DNA of 64,000 nucleotides from Solea solea. Taxonomy: Eukaryota > Chordata > Actinopteri > Pleuronectiformes > Soleidae. The translations under genes were made by a program, and so were the position numbers. The notes below the pieces were generated by a model that worked only from the letters and a program-made list of their open reading frames with translations, was not told where the DNA came from and made no database searches. Location: the NCBI RefSeq assembly GCF_958295425.1, contig NC_081144.1, positions 10,539,186 through 10,603,185 of the forward strand, written 5' to 3'. Shown in pieces: positions 12,179 through 24,840 of this stretch. The first letter of the stretch is position 1; each line of letters opens with the position of its first letter.

Positions 12179-12705
12179 TGAAGCCACATCAAGGAAATCA
12201 CATCGTTGGACCGCCTTTAGCTTTGATTACGGCACTCATTCACTGTGGCATTGTTTCCATAAGCTACTGCAATGTCACAAGATTTATTTCCATCAAGTGT
12301 TGCATTCATTTTTCACCAAGATCTTGTATTGATGATGGGAGAGTCGGGCCACTGAGCAAAGCCTTTTCCAGCACATCCCATAGATTCTCAATGGGGTTAA
12401 GGTCTGGAGTCTGTGGTGGCCAATCCATGTGTGAAAATGATGTCTCATGCTACCTGAACCACTCTTTCACAATTTGAGCCTGATGAATCCTGGAATTGCC
12501 ATCTTGGAATATGCCCATGTCATCAGGGAAGAAAAAAAATGCATTGATGGAATAATCTGGTCATTCATTATATTCATTGTAGTCAGCTGACCTCATTCTT
12601 TGGGCACATAATGTTGCTGAACCTAGACCTGACCAACTGCAACAACCCCTTACCTATTTTCTTAGTCAAATCCAGGTGGCGACTTTTTTTCGGCCAGGCA
12701 GTGTA
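12179..12705 (-). pseudogene. Internally deleted Tc1/mariner transposon with transposase C-terminus
   Basis: On the minus strand 12376-12425 encodes [17 protein letters not shown], the conserved block around the third catalytic acid of Tc1 transposases (the E of IEN). More transposase-like text extends to both sides. At the right end a terminal-repeat-like sequence (ggcgactttttttcggccag, then gcagtgta) is reached directly after the 'ctgcaacaacccc' segment, so the catalytic aspartates' coding region is deleted. The left terminal repeat is not recognisable. Confidence 0.85.
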
Positions 12706-13626
12706 TGTTTGTTCCATTATTTGTGCTCCACTCTGATCTCAGTTTTCCATTATTTCACATTTGAGAAAAAAGTGTGGTCCATTGCATAATATGCAGTGTG
12801 AAGTAAACAAAACCTATTTTTTTTATTTGTGTAAATTCCCCTAGAGGCACCCATACAGACACTGCCTCTGACTGTTATCAGAGGCAGACCACTATGTCAT
12901 GTGTTGCCATGCGTGTTTCTCTATGTTGACCCACATGCTTCTGTCCATATTTTGTTAGGTTTACTTAACACATCACATTGTGTTATTTCTGTATATTTTA
13001 CAAGACAGTGTATTAAGGACTATGTAAGTTGCCATCAGAGGTGATTGCGCTAAGACAGCAAGGGGAACTCTGCTTCCTCTAAAATGTCATATAATAATAG
13101 TCAGATATGTACTGTTGGATTTATATTTCATTAGCAAAAGTGCACTAGAACGCAGTCAACACGGTATGACGGGTTTGTTCAGAATCAGTTGTAAATCAAA
13201 GACTGGCCCAATTTTTTTTTCTCACATTCTCGCAGCAGCACGGGAAAAATATGTGGAAGGTCAGCTTCAATTGATCTCTATGAAACAGCACAGAATAACT
13301 ATTTTTCACTGCAGTGTGTTAGACGTTGATTGGATAAACACAACACAATTGTCACCTCCAGGAAAGCTCAGCGTCTCTGGGAGTCAATGGAGCAGTGATA
13401 TAACTGTTGTAACTGTTGTATTTCCATCATTACCACGTTTCAAAAAATGCCAAATTACCAAAGGGTTTTTTTAACAGTTTTCTGGTCTCAATTATGATAT
13501 TTTTGAGTTTTAAATGAAACCTGCCTGCTTTCCAGTCACCTTTTTGTATACACTCAGTGCTGACCAGGTTTTACAATGTTTTCATCAATTTACTTTGCCA
13601 GTTTCAGTATTCTGTCTATCAAATAC
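12706..13626. other. Unassigned DNA between Tc1 and tRNA-head relics
   Basis: A 119-codon plus-strand frame at 13115-13474 has no recognisable domain and no exon signals that could be placed by eye. Confidence 0.45.
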
Positions 13627-13935
13627 AATCATTCATTCATTCATTGTCAAATACTTTATCCTCCACATGAGGGTCACGGGGAGCTGGAGCCAATCCAAGC
13701 TTAGACATAGGGTGAGAGGCGGTGCACACCCTCGTCAGTCCATTGCAGAGCCAACACAAAGAGAAAAATAACACTTAACTCTCCTACTACACCTATGGTC
13801 AATTTAAAGTGTCCAATCTCTGCATGTTTTTGGACAGTGGGAGGAAACCGGCACAGAGAAATCAAACCCCTCGCCCCCCCCACCGGGTCCCAAACCCTTT
13901 AGCTATAAGGCAGCGGTGCTCTGCCATGTAGCCCC
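13627..13935 (-). repeat. tRNA-head dispersed repeat, copy in minus orientation
   Basis: Begins with the (attc)n tail (attcattcattcattg), then tttatcctccacatgagggt, a gtcaatttaaagtgtcca block and agtgggaggaaaccgg, ending in a degraded head. Nearly full length. The same family is seen at 34.1, 38.6, 43.6, 45.5, 53.5, 54.8 and 56.2 kb. Confidence 0.8.
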
Positions 13936-14525
13936 AAATGCAATAATTTAAACAATGTAGCTGATAATGTGACTACAAGTGGTCTCTGTGTTTATTTCAG
14001 AACAGGCAGACAGATGTGTGGTTGGGTGAGACAAACAAACCACAATATTAGACAGAAGTGAGTAGAAAGCACAAACTATCCAGCAAAGGCTGAAGTCAGG
14101 AGCTAAAGAGCTCTCTGTGCTGGTGTTGATTAATAGATGGGAATCAGGTGTTCAGGTGCATTGGCAGCGGGGGGGAGGGGACCAGATGGCCATGCCCGAA
14201 CCCATACACACATACACACACTGGCAGTGAGAGAGACAAACTGGAGACACAATGAAGGGAAGCCAAGCAAAGAATTGAGGGAGAGATACAGCCTTACCGT
14301 GACACCTGCTTTAACTTTGAGCCTGTTTTTAAATCTGGCCCAGTACAAAAACACAATCTTCAAGGCTTTTGTAAATGACTTGGTGCTCCTCTCCGATCCC
14401 TTCAGGTCATTTTTCACCCAACTTACCTGATGGTACAGAGCCTCAGGCGGCCCGCCTGCACCGGAGAGGAAACACAAAAGTTATTCCAACTATCTCTTAT
14501 TTGTAGCTCCATTTATTAAAACCGT

Positions 14526-14660
14526 GGAGCTCCGGCTGGAATATGAGTGCTGGCCTGGGGCAGGGAGCCACGGAGCTCTGGAGAGTTCTCACAGGTAGCA
14601 AGTGCCATCCACGGGGCGGGCAGGGCTGCCTGAGGCACGGGGAGAGCCAGGGAGCTCTGG
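14526..14660. repeat. GC-richer block with thrice-repeated ggagctc(t/c)gg
   Basis: The decamer occurs at 14526, 14572 and 14651 within a purine- and G-rich segment, and leads into the 22-bp triplication. Origin unknown; possibly part of a mobile element. Confidence 0.4.
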
Positions 14661-14684
14661 GTTGCACTGACAAGGGAAAACTGT

Positions 14685-14750
14685 TGCAAGGGAACGTAAA
14701 AGTTATTGTAAGGAAATGCAAAAATATTGAGAGGGAATGCAAAAAGTTTG
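14685..14750. repeat. 22-bp tandem triplication
   Basis: Three consecutive 22-mers of the form tgcaagggaacgtaaaagtt(at), tgtaaggaaatgcaaaaata(tt), gagagggaatgcaaaaagtt(tg). They diverge at roughly a third of positions, so the array is old. Confidence 0.8.
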
Positions 14751-16911
14751 GTCTAAAAATATTTCTCACTATGGACCTACCTGGGGTCGATGCTGCTGAC
14801 GAAATCCAATCCATTGTATTTAGGACATTATTCTGTGTTTATTCTTCCATGAGGTACTTAACATTGTAAATATAATCCAGCATGATTGCTTGGCATTTCT
14901 TCCTCACTGATATCAGCCCTGCTGTTTACTGCTCTCTCTCAGCCACAGACAGCGCTGTCAGTACTGTATTAAGCTACTGCTAATGGAAACCAAACAGTCT
15001 CCATGCTGCTGCAAGTTGAAATTAAACACACTTAACTCTCAAAATGAGAGGCGGTTGTAGGATATACACAACAATATTTGTCACTGAGGTTAACGCAGTA
15101 GGGAACATGCATGAATGAGCTTGAATGAGCTCTAACAAAAGTAACAAACAGGTGATGAAATTGCAGTTAATCTTTTTAAAGATCTCGTTTGGGACTTGTG
15201 TTCGGTGTTCAGATGATGTTTCTGAAGGTTAGAGGATAAAAATAAATGTACTCAATGACAGATTTAATGGCAATGTTGCCAGCTACCTTCTAATAAGGTA
15301 TTTGTATGGACACTGCTATTAGTGGGATATAAATACTGAACTGACTAAACAACCATCAAATTAAAAAATAGCCTTCAGCCAAGACGGTTAGACTTCGTGG
15401 TTACCAAATGCCAGGATAATGAGCGAAGAATCTTGGGTTTTTTTTAGTGTTGTTTTCTCCAATGTTTGCACTGCTGAGTGACAGCTGCTGTATTTGTTTT
15501 AACAGGGGTAGAGTATTGCATGTAAAATTGTCAGTTTCCAAAAAGGTTAACCTCATCCATTAGACCTGAGAATTTACTGAACAGTGAAATGTGCTGTTGT
15601 TTCGAGTTATCTCTATTTTAAGCCGCACGGTCAGAGTCTGACTCCAGAGGTTCCCAGGCTCATGTGAAAACTCTGGATCCTCATCTAGCGTCAGTTACAA
15701 GCTATGTGCAGTTCTGTAAACAAAGAAATCACGCACTCCTCCTCACTAACAAGGCATGCTAACAAGTCCCTCTGCACCTTGACAACTTCATTAACCAAAT
15801 GAAATTGTCTGGACTGTGTTTACCATGACAGGGAGAAGCAGGAGATAGAAAAAGTGAGGATGCGAATTGAAAAGAAATGGGAGATAATAGCGTGACATGA
15901 TAAACAAGGTACCTGGCAAGAGAAAGAAAACAGAGATGGAAAGGTCAAGGGAAGGTAAGAGAATAATTGGAGAGGACAACGAGAAGTGGATGTGAGATTG
16001 ATGCACTGAGTTTACTGCTGTTATCATTAGACTAGGTACAGTGGGACAAGAGAGCCAGATGTACTGTCAAGTAAACAACTTAAAGGAAACTAAAGCAGTT
16101 TCTCACAAAAATCAGATATATGTGTTGTATTATTGCAGTGTGGGAAAAATAATGTGCAGGTAGTTGTTTTGAATCATATTTGAAATATTTGCATGGAGAC
16201 ATATAACATAATAATGATATGCCATAGGAAAAAGTGGGAGACAATAAAACACTTATAAAGCTTAAATAGCAGCCAAGCTATTACCATTACAACAAAGCAA
16301 ACTGCTGCAGCTAATGAATGTTGTGAGGTGCAGATCCGCAAAGGGGAAATACATACCTTAAGTGAACTTCTCCTAATCACCACTAGGGTATTACAGACTG
16401 GGCCTCAAAGGGGAATCAAGACAGGACTTTAAGATAACAATGATTTAGAAAGCCCAATTCCCTTGGGTAATTGGTTACATAGCTTGAGCCTTTAGTGTTT
16501 ATTTCAACATTGTTTAAAACTTCTGCTGCTATATATCCAATTCCCTACTAGGATTGTTGAACATGTCTGTTCTTTTTCAGAAGGCCTCTCCTTTCACACT
16601 CCTATCACAACACCAGACCCTTCAGGTGTTGTTTTTGCTCAAGGCAAAAAGGCATTATCCACCACACATAGATAGTTATTGTGTAGATTGTGGCTCAGAT
16701 AGTCAGTCACTTCTCAGATCTGTGGAGATTCATTTGTTCTCAAATAGCACCACTTAGACTTGAATGATTGCGTTAATCTGACTGCACCAGACTTTTAAAT
16801 GCATGTAAACATTTCAGTCAAACTTAAATTGTGCTAAATTGAATTTCTCAAAGTCAGACTAACACATAGATAATGTAATTGAGAGTGAAGCTATTACTGT
16901 ATGTCTTCATT
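14751..16911. other. Unassigned intergenic DNA
   Basis: AT-rich; no repeat or gene recognised. Purine-rich patch at about 15830-15990. Confidence 0.5.
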
Positions 16912-17211
16912 GTTGAGCTAACGGTCCCCTGGGAGGATGCCATCGATGAGGCATATGAAAGGAAGAAGCCACGATACACTAGTCTGGCAGCAGAGGCGAA
17001 ACAGTGAGGTTGGAAGGTGAGGGTGCGCCCAGTGCAAGTGGGTTGCAGGGGCTTCTCCCTCACAAGACTATTAAATGAGTTGGGCATCAGAAGGCAGACA
17101 CAGTGGAAATTGACCAAAGACCTCTCCATTGAGCCTGAACAAAGCAGTCACTGGTTGTGGCTGAAACGAAAAGACTCTGTATGGGCTGCCAAAGACCACT
17201 CTAGTCACTAG
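16912..17211 (+). pseudogene. Retroelement C-terminal fragment, nearly open
   Basis: A 100-codon frame broken only by one TGA (17005-17007), probably a decayed CGA. It reads VELTVPWEDAIDEAYERKK, RYTSLAAEAKQ, stop, GWKVRVRPVQVGCRGFSLT, RLLNELGIRRQTQWK and SSHWLWLKRKDSVWAA before the stop. I recall this block from the region downstream of the reverse transcriptase in teleost retroelement proteins, but the exact clade is not resolved. Repeat-like text continues to about 17400. Fewer lesions than the LINE relics at 7 and 9.5 kb, so it may be younger. Confidence 0.65.
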
Positions 17212-17484
17212 GGCACACACTCCCAGGTCTGATCAGCCTGTGGTGGGTCTTCCCCAGCTGAGGTGAGTGTCTTGTGATAAATGGCTGAAACACCCAATGA
17301 CGCTAGGATGATTGACTGTGTGCACTGTACTTATTAAGTTGGACAAGAGTCGGACCCACGCTGGCCTGGGCCACAGTTGCCACCCCTGGCTTGTACCCAT
17401 AGAAGAAGCTGGTGCACAGAAGAAAAAGTCAACAGCAACATAAACATGGTGAAATAACTTAACAATTTGGATCAATCTCTTCCT

Positions 17485-17868
17485 TCATTCAAGGTAAAAT
17501 ATCAACTTTCCACATAAGACATCAAACTGTATAGTGGCACTCGACCGCCCACATGACACATCTTTTTGGCAAAACTTATAAAAGTAACTACACTCACTCA
17601 TATACCAGGCATTTGTTGGCAGCTTAATGCTGAATCCTGATTTTGGGTACAGCTTTTCTTGATGTAGCACATCAGACCAAAACCTCTTTTGTTTATCTTT
17701 ATCTTTACTCATTAAATTCAAGGTTGTCATAAATATGACAACTACGTTTATATCCTCCGCAGAGAGAACATCATCCTTTGTGTACAGTTCCTCTATGCTG
17801 AGGAGCAAAATGTCAGCTTTGCATACAAATGATCTAATGTGCATATTACCGTGAACTTTTGAGAGCAT
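17485..17868 (-). other. Unexplained 127-codon open frame
   Basis: The longest open frame outside the receptor that is not low-complexity and not an obvious shadow. It has a mixed-residue composition with KDKDKQKRFWSDVLHQEKL in the middle. No domain recognised, no promoter or splice signals identified. It directly follows retroelement-derived text on the other strand, so it may be transposon-derived or chance. Confidence 0.15.
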
Positions 17869-18993
17869 TCATGCTCGACCTGGGATAAAGTCATTCAATT
17901 CTAATGTCCCAGTAACGTTTTATCTTCTGCCTTCCTCAGCTTTCATACTTAGCTCCTAAAGTAACGCAGTAAAGTTTTCACTGCAGCTACATTTTTGCCA
18001 TCTGTTTTTCTGAAGCTTGTCACCCTTGTCATTGTTCTTGCACGTATGTGTGGCTGTGAGTAAGCCAGCCTTTTATAAGCCACTATAGTCCTATATGAGA
18101 ACACTTCTAACCTCAGATCTTACAGTCAACACTGTGCAGTCATTGTGGTCTTCTTGGCTAAGTCCACAATGAACCATACTTGACTCATACTCACCAGTTC
18201 ATTTCATTTCATTTGACTGTCGCATTCATCAGTCCATTTATTTGGCAACGTTTGATCTTGCAGTATTCTGTCAGTATGTGAGCAATCGTTCAGTGTCCTC
18301 CACAGTGTGCGATGCTACGTTGTATAAGGACGTCACTGTACCATCTGTTATTGTTATCCATCTGAAAGCAAATGTGTGATAAGATAAAACAAACCATGTA
18401 GAGCCTTGTTGCATTATTATTATGCAGTCACACAATTTTTTTATGAGATGATGAAGTCAAAATTTGCGTCATTCGGTTCACTTTATTTGCTTGAGTCAAA
18501 GTATTTGGATAAGAAAAAAACATCCCACTGTTTTGAAAGCGTGGAGATTCTCCCAACATTGCAACACATCATATATAGAGTGCAAAATGATGGTCGCTAT
18601 ATGTGCTCATCGCAGGCAAGTAAGACCAGATTAAGAAGATACAGGCCTGGGAGAAACTGAACAAGGAAGTTAAACTACCTGACAAGTTCTGAAAATATGT
18701 ATAATCACCAATTGGTTGCACTTTCCGATTAGTTAGTTGTAGCATTAGCACAAGGTGAGTATCAGTGGAAGTAAACGATCATGTGGCTTTTTTTATTTTT
18801 ATTTCAGCGTACAAAATGTTTCATATAATATATTTATGTATATGTAACATAAATTATTCAATATTAACAGGTAGGCCTATTGCACAGGGTCATCCTCGGT
18901 CTAGCTGTATTCTAACATATAGTATACTGTTTCCATGCTCTTTAAATATGGACAATACAGCAGGCATGCCCTTGATATACGCACACAATAGCA
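17869..18993. other. Unassigned intergenic DNA
   Basis: AT-rich; nothing recognised before the AC tract and palindrome at 19.0 kb. Confidence 0.5.
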
Positions 18994-19015
18994 ATACACA
19001 CACACATACCAAGAA

Positions 19016-19074
19016 GACATGCACATATTTTTACACGGGGAAAGTTTCCCCCTGTGTAAAAATATGTGCATGTC
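19016..19074. repeat. Tight palindrome / hairpin
   Basis: Left arm gacatgcacatatttttaca (continuing cgggg) and right arm its reverse complement, 21 bp perfect then one inserted base, with a loop of about six bases. It follows an (AC)n stretch at about 18994-19006. Confidence 0.9.
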
Positions 19075-20657
19075 TGATAACCTCCTTTTCGCAGAGAAAT
19101 TCTGTTCTATGAGGATTCTGCACTAACCCTGAGAGCCATTCTATTGAGAATATATACTGTATATAAACTCAAGCGTACATATAGTACATACATAATTTAT
19201 TGCACTGCATTGCCCATAGCTAATATTACATTTCCAAGTTCTGTGCTGAAAAAAGAATGCAACAGAGAACACATTCTACTATAGAATCTATTCATTTTTG
19301 AGAGACGTGATACTGTAATACATGCGCACATCATTTGCAGTTTTGTTATCAACTTGACATAATTATTGATTAACTATGTGTCAGCGCCTGTGCTTGTGCG
19401 TCAGGACTTCTCTGGCAGACTTCAACACAGCTCCTGAATGTTTCAAGCGGTTGGTGGTTCTGGTGTTTAGCAGCGTCAACAGCACTCTGTCACAAAGGGG
19501 AGAAAAACAAGTTGGAAAATTACACCCGAAATTCAGATTCCACAGGTTTGTGGAGACTGATGTACGGGGGGAAAATACCTCATCATCATCCATGATTGTT
19601 ATTTAACTGCACAATGTTTGACAAATTAATAGGCCTCTTACTAAAAGGCCATTCCTTTTTATGTTGCTATAATTACACTCGGAACAGGATGTCCTTTCAG
19701 AGCCAAGGTTTGATTGACTGTGGAAAATGTGCAACTGTGGCCAAAGAAACACAACATTTTCTAATCCTGTGTAGCTTTTACATGTAACTTACATGAACAT
19801 CATATTTGCTGTTTAAGTGTAAAATACACTCAGAACATTTTAATAACCTTCGTAGTATACACCATGTCATTAATATGTAGAATGAACTGCACAGATTAAC
19901 CATTTTTGCACAAAGCCTCTTTTCAATCAATCTTCGTGTCTTGATGTTTTAGAGGGATGCTTAAGTGACTGTTAATGTAGCCATGGGTCTTTGGCCTGCT
20001 GGTCACCGTACAACATGAAAACACTTCGCCCTCAAGCATTTACACCTAATGAACTACATGTGCAGTGAAAATATATTAACACTCTCTCCTCCAGCCTGTG
20101 GATCACACTTATAACTGAACAACACATTGAGCCAGACAGGATCCATTTGGACTAAAATATATGAGCCGCTTTCTGTTTATTACCATTACATAATCTACAT
20201 AATCATTTAATTTGTATCTCAAATAATGAATGTTAATTTTTACTCATGTTTAAGATTAATAGCATGGAAGTAGATTGTTTTGCTGCCGGGGAGTTTATCT
20301 TGACACTTTGATATTGTTCCATCCATTGTGCAAACCTCAGCTTCTTAGTCTATGTGACTAACTGTATGATGTTTCCATGTCCTCTGTGTCTTGAACTATA
20401 CTTTCTACTTGCATTTAAATTGTAGACTTATGTTGATTGTATGTATGGTTATAATGTTCAGACCCTGTAGTCAGTAACACAGTGTCATTATGATACAATA
20501 CACAAATAAATGGAAAATGGAGTTAGATAGTCTGTGACAGTTAAAGCATGGTATTAAATGTCTAGTGTGGGTTTTTGGGTAGAAATGTAAGTTGTTTTTT
20601 AAGGGTATAATCCCTTTTAAAATAATTAAAAAAAATTCATACTACAAGAATGAGCTT
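19075..20657. other. Unassigned intergenic DNA
   Basis: Overlapping short frames on opposite strands at 19376-19606; no gene supported. Confidence 0.5.
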
Positions 20658-20790
20658 CCAATCCATTCCAACTTTATTTATAAAGCACGATAAAAACAAA
20701 GTGCTGGACATCAGTGATGAATAAAAATAGAAAAATACTACCTGTAATACCTATAACAAAACAGAAAATGGGTTTTAAGAAGCTTCTTAT
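20658..20790 (+). repeat. Dispersed 'tttatttataaagcac' repeat fragment
   Basis: ccaactttatttataaagca followed by aacaaagtgctggacat and gatgaataaaaata, a recalled common teleost repeat end. No coding content. Confidence 0.45.
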
Positions 20791-23262
20791 ATATACCCTA
20801 AAGACAAGGGTCTCACTTTACGGAGGCTGTCTTTTTCCATTTCCATTGCAGCCTGAGTAGACAAACCACTTTTACAATTTAGAATTTTGAGGAAGAAGCT
20901 TACTAGATTTGACGGAGATGTAAAAGAGCGTCAACATCCTCTTTGGTATGTGAAGGCTACCGTAATTCCCTGGTGGTGCACTTGGAAAAAGGAGAGTGGA
21001 GTCATCCTCTATTTGTTGCACCCTGCAATATCACCAATAGACTTTAAGTAATTCTTGCACACAGGCCCTTATGGGACCCACATAACTGCTTTTAATTGTT
21101 GACAAGAGGCAGGCTGTGTTTAAACCCTTGAGACAAAAATGTGCACAACAAACCCAGAAGAGAACCAGGTCTTTTTTTTACACAAACATTCCCTCCACTG
21201 TTGACATCACTGCGGTCACATTCACACATTCTCTGTATGATTTTTGCGCAGCTGTTGCAAGTGAAAGTGTAAATTCAGTTGGGAGATGAATGTGCATGCA
21301 CTGCAGTAATTATTTTAGTCAATAAACTGACTGATTTTTCCAGTCCTCATTAATTCCTTTAGTCCTTGTTGGTTTTAGCTGTAAATATGTTGCAGATCAT
21401 TTGATTTACTAAATACAGGTTTGGCTTCAAGTCTGTTTCAAATGTGTAGCTCTGGTGCTCCAGTGAAATTGGAAAGGGGAATCCAATTCCTGTTCTTTAT
21501 TCCCTTGGTATGGCAGAGGAGACACACATAGGGCATACTGATGACTCACCTGATTCACCTAATTCCAGTTGTTCTGTTATTATTTGTCTGCCACCTTAGA
21601 TTGTATTAGTTCAAGCTCCTAAGCAAATAAAGGGCCTCTCACATGCCTCAGTGCCAAAGTGCTGACTGGTCAGTCCGTCACTCAGGAGGAATGTGTTGCT
21701 AGGAAACAGGTGATAGAAGGATAAACTTGTGCATTGTGCAGTTTGACATGCCACAAAATAGAGTGCAACCCTCATACACCAGTTTTGTTGTCATTCAAAA
21801 AGCACAACAGTCTGTGCCATACAGTACATTCTATACAATTTACATCAAGAACACTACATACTAAAATCTTTGAAGAGCATGTTTCTGTATTTATACTGGC
21901 AGCAGGTACACCAGATAAAAACTGAACATTCAAATACAAATTCTTACTTGCATTAATACTAAGATGAAGTAGACAATTATTAAACAGCCCTCAGCAGCTA
22001 AGATGGATGGATTGACATTATCTCCCATGTAAAAAGTAACCTCTATATCTCATATTAAGAGTTACAGTAGTTTGGGTTTTCTAGGAAAATCTTTCTAAAG
22101 GGGCTGAATTTGCAAAATAAATGCATACAATAGTGTCATTAACAGGCACTTTGAACAGCACACCTCAATGTGTGAAAAGTCCCGCATAATAATGTTGCAA
22201 CAAGACTTGCATTCCATATGTAAAAGAGTTGTGGTCATGTGAGCGAGAGGAGAGGAGTGCAAGCTCACGGGCGTGTGTTTGTGTGTCTACCTACACGCCA
22301 CAGTGTAGAGTTAATTTGGTGCTAACTGGCAGAGTCTTGTGGGACTTGAATCACTATGGCAACAGCTGGAGAAAGAGATCAGGGAGGTAAGAGCGATAAG
22401 AGAGGATAGACGGGGGCAGTACGCTGGAGCTACACAATTCCTCTGTGAACTGTGGTCACTGGTTGTTTGGGTTTGATATTTCATTTCATTCACTTAAAGC
22501 CTTTCTTTAGGCCATCAACACAAGCTGTATTAGTTTGGCTGATCACCAATCAGGCCCCTTTTTAATTTTGATTTGAAAGGGGAAAAAAAAAAATCACTTT
22601 TGAGACCCAGACTGATTATTGAGTTTTCATCCATAAATGTATTGCTTCTGTAAAACTTACAATAATTCCATTGGAGCGAAATGTAAATGCTTTTTCGGTT
22701 AATTCCTCAGGCACATGCTAACACACAAGGATTTAGTGAGCAAAGTATGCATTTTGTCCTTTTTGAATATACAAAAACCTGCATGGGGTTACACTTTCTA
22801 ACACGTCATTTATTGAGGAGGTTATTTGTTTTTTATGTCCACATTGGAGTGGACTTGCACAAAAGCCCTGTTTTGTAAGAGGTAAAGAAACACAGGGATA
22901 AAGAGAAGCATCGCAAAGGAACAGAAGTGAGGGAGGGAAAAATATTGCCAGGTGCAAGTCGGACAGGAGTAAAATCCAATATGATAACCTTGAATGGAAC
23001 AAGCACTTAAATTAAATTTTTTACATTCAGGGCATGTTGAGAGGAGGAGGCGGATAGAAAAGTGATAGAAGATGGGGAAAGGAGGAAACAGATGAGAAAT
23101 AGACCAGGAGGGTCCAAAGGAAAATAGAGGGAAGGAGAAAAGATGAGAAACAGAGGGTAGAAGAGGAATGACAGAGTGGAGGAAGATCGAGTAGGGGAGA
23201 TAGAGAGAAGGAATGAATAAAAGAGGGGGGAGGCAGGTGAAAGGAAGGACATAGACTGCTGT
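20791..23262. other. Unassigned intergenic DNA
   Basis: Nothing recognised. The purine-rich segment 22870-23260 leads into the compound microsatellite and creates artefactual minus-strand frames. Confidence 0.5.
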
Positions 23263-23323
23263 GAGAGTGTGTGTGTGTGTGTGTCTGTGCCATGGTCTCT
23301 CTCACTCTCTCGCTCTCTCTCTA

Positions 23324-23374
<51 letters not shown>

Positions 23375-23404
23375 GTATATATATATGTGTATATATATAT
23401 ATGT
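23263..23404. repeat. Compound microsatellite (GT)-(CT)-(AT)
   Basis: GT run at 23266-23287, CT-rich run at 23296-23322, then an AT/TATG run to 23404. Open frames across it are repeat artefacts. Confidence 0.95.
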
Positions 23405-23852
23405 TTACACAGTCCAAGAAATTCCCCAATTAAACGTGACTTCCACTCCTCCACTCCTTTTGTCTAAAACTCTTTCTGCTCATAAATATGCTGCCACATG
23501 TTAATTTGCAGGTTTGATCAGCTCTCGGGTGTCTTATGTCCTCTTGGCAACTTGTCTTTAATTGGCTGACAAGTTGCGTTAAAGCTAATATAGTATATAT
23601 TCATTATTTTACAGCTTGACCCTTCATGCACTCTCTTTTACTATAGACCCATGTGTGTGCAGAGAGTGTGGGTGGTAGGGGAAGTTAACATGCCATTAAG
23701 AAAAGAGACATTGACGTGTGCTGAATTAAGCCTCCATCTCACTTAAAAGCTCACACATTCAAATGATATCATTGTGCATGTGAATGCATGCATGCACACA
23801 TGTTGTTAGAATTGTTTGACAGTTTGCTAATATATAAGACCGACATTCAGTC

Positions 23853-24840
23853 CAGTGTTGTTTTTGGCAGCCATTTTAGATTTAGTCTTAGTCTTTTGAC
23901 ATAAAATGCTTATTAGTTTTAGTCAAATTTTAGTCATTTCTATATGTGATAGTTTTAGTACAGTTTTAGTTGACGGAAACTCAAAAAGGAAAGGCTTGGG
24001 ACGAAGGTGATTTACAGCGACCCCCCGCCCGGACCTCACCACTTGCCAGGGCCGCGGACATATGTACTCACTGCACCATCTCCCACCCGCCAGCTGCCCC
24101 CTCACCTGGAGGTTGTTGGTGGACCCGGGGGATGGGTCGCCAGGATGGGGAGCAGCCCGCGTAAATCAGGCGCCAGGGGTCGGCGGCGATGTCGCAACCC
24201 ACAATTTTTAGGTTTTAATTGACAGATTACACGCACGATAAGATGAAATGTGACGCATTTTGAACGTCTGACAGACCACCTACTAACATTTACGGCCATT
24301 ATCGCCTCAATGTCATGTTTTGTCATCAAAGATCCATGTTTATCTCGTTATTGTCATGAAAAAAATTAGGAACAAGGAGCCTCATAAGTTCAGTGTAGAG
24401 TTCTCAACTGGTCGGTCCGAAAAAATCTGCAAACGAGGCAGGTTGGGTCGCGCTTGGGCTTCTTTTTTTCCGCTCATAAAACACATTTCTTGCAGTTTGT
24501 ATATTATATGTTGTTTGTTGTGAATCTTCACTGATGGTGAAGAGTAAATCTGGCTGCCTGCTTGATGGAGAGGGGCAGACCTGACGCCGTTGTGTGCGTA
24601 ACCCCCGACACTTTGGGCATGTTAGTGTCATATTTGGAGCCCTTTTATGATGCTCAGCGTGAACTGGAGGGGAACACATATCCAACTCTGCATCACTGCC
24701 AGAAAAATGCCAACGATGCTGCCCGCTGACCAAAGGGCAAATGTACAACAGTATGTGAAGCCCCGCCTATTAATTGCGCAGCACTCTGTACCGGAGGACC
24801 CAGATGATGCGAGCCAGGAGACAGGTGTTGTGTCATTCTA
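23853..24840 (+). pseudogene. hAT-type transposon relic with transposase fragment
   Basis: Left end cagtgttgtttttggcagcc followed by repeated 'ttagttttagtc' motifs, a recalled teleost hAT terminus. The interior is GC-richer (24000-24200). At about 24618-24692 one frame reads LEPFYDAQRELEGNTYPTL, resembling the conserved hAT transposase block with L-PF...YPT. The right terminus is not recognisable, and the intervening frames are broken. Confidence 0.5.

Noticed and set aside
12178..12477. 99-codon plus-strand frame
   Set aside because: Antisense to the Tc1 transposase remnant.
23007..23504. Several frames of 68-140 codons
   Set aside because: Low-complexity translations of purine-rich and GT/CT/AT microsatellite DNA.
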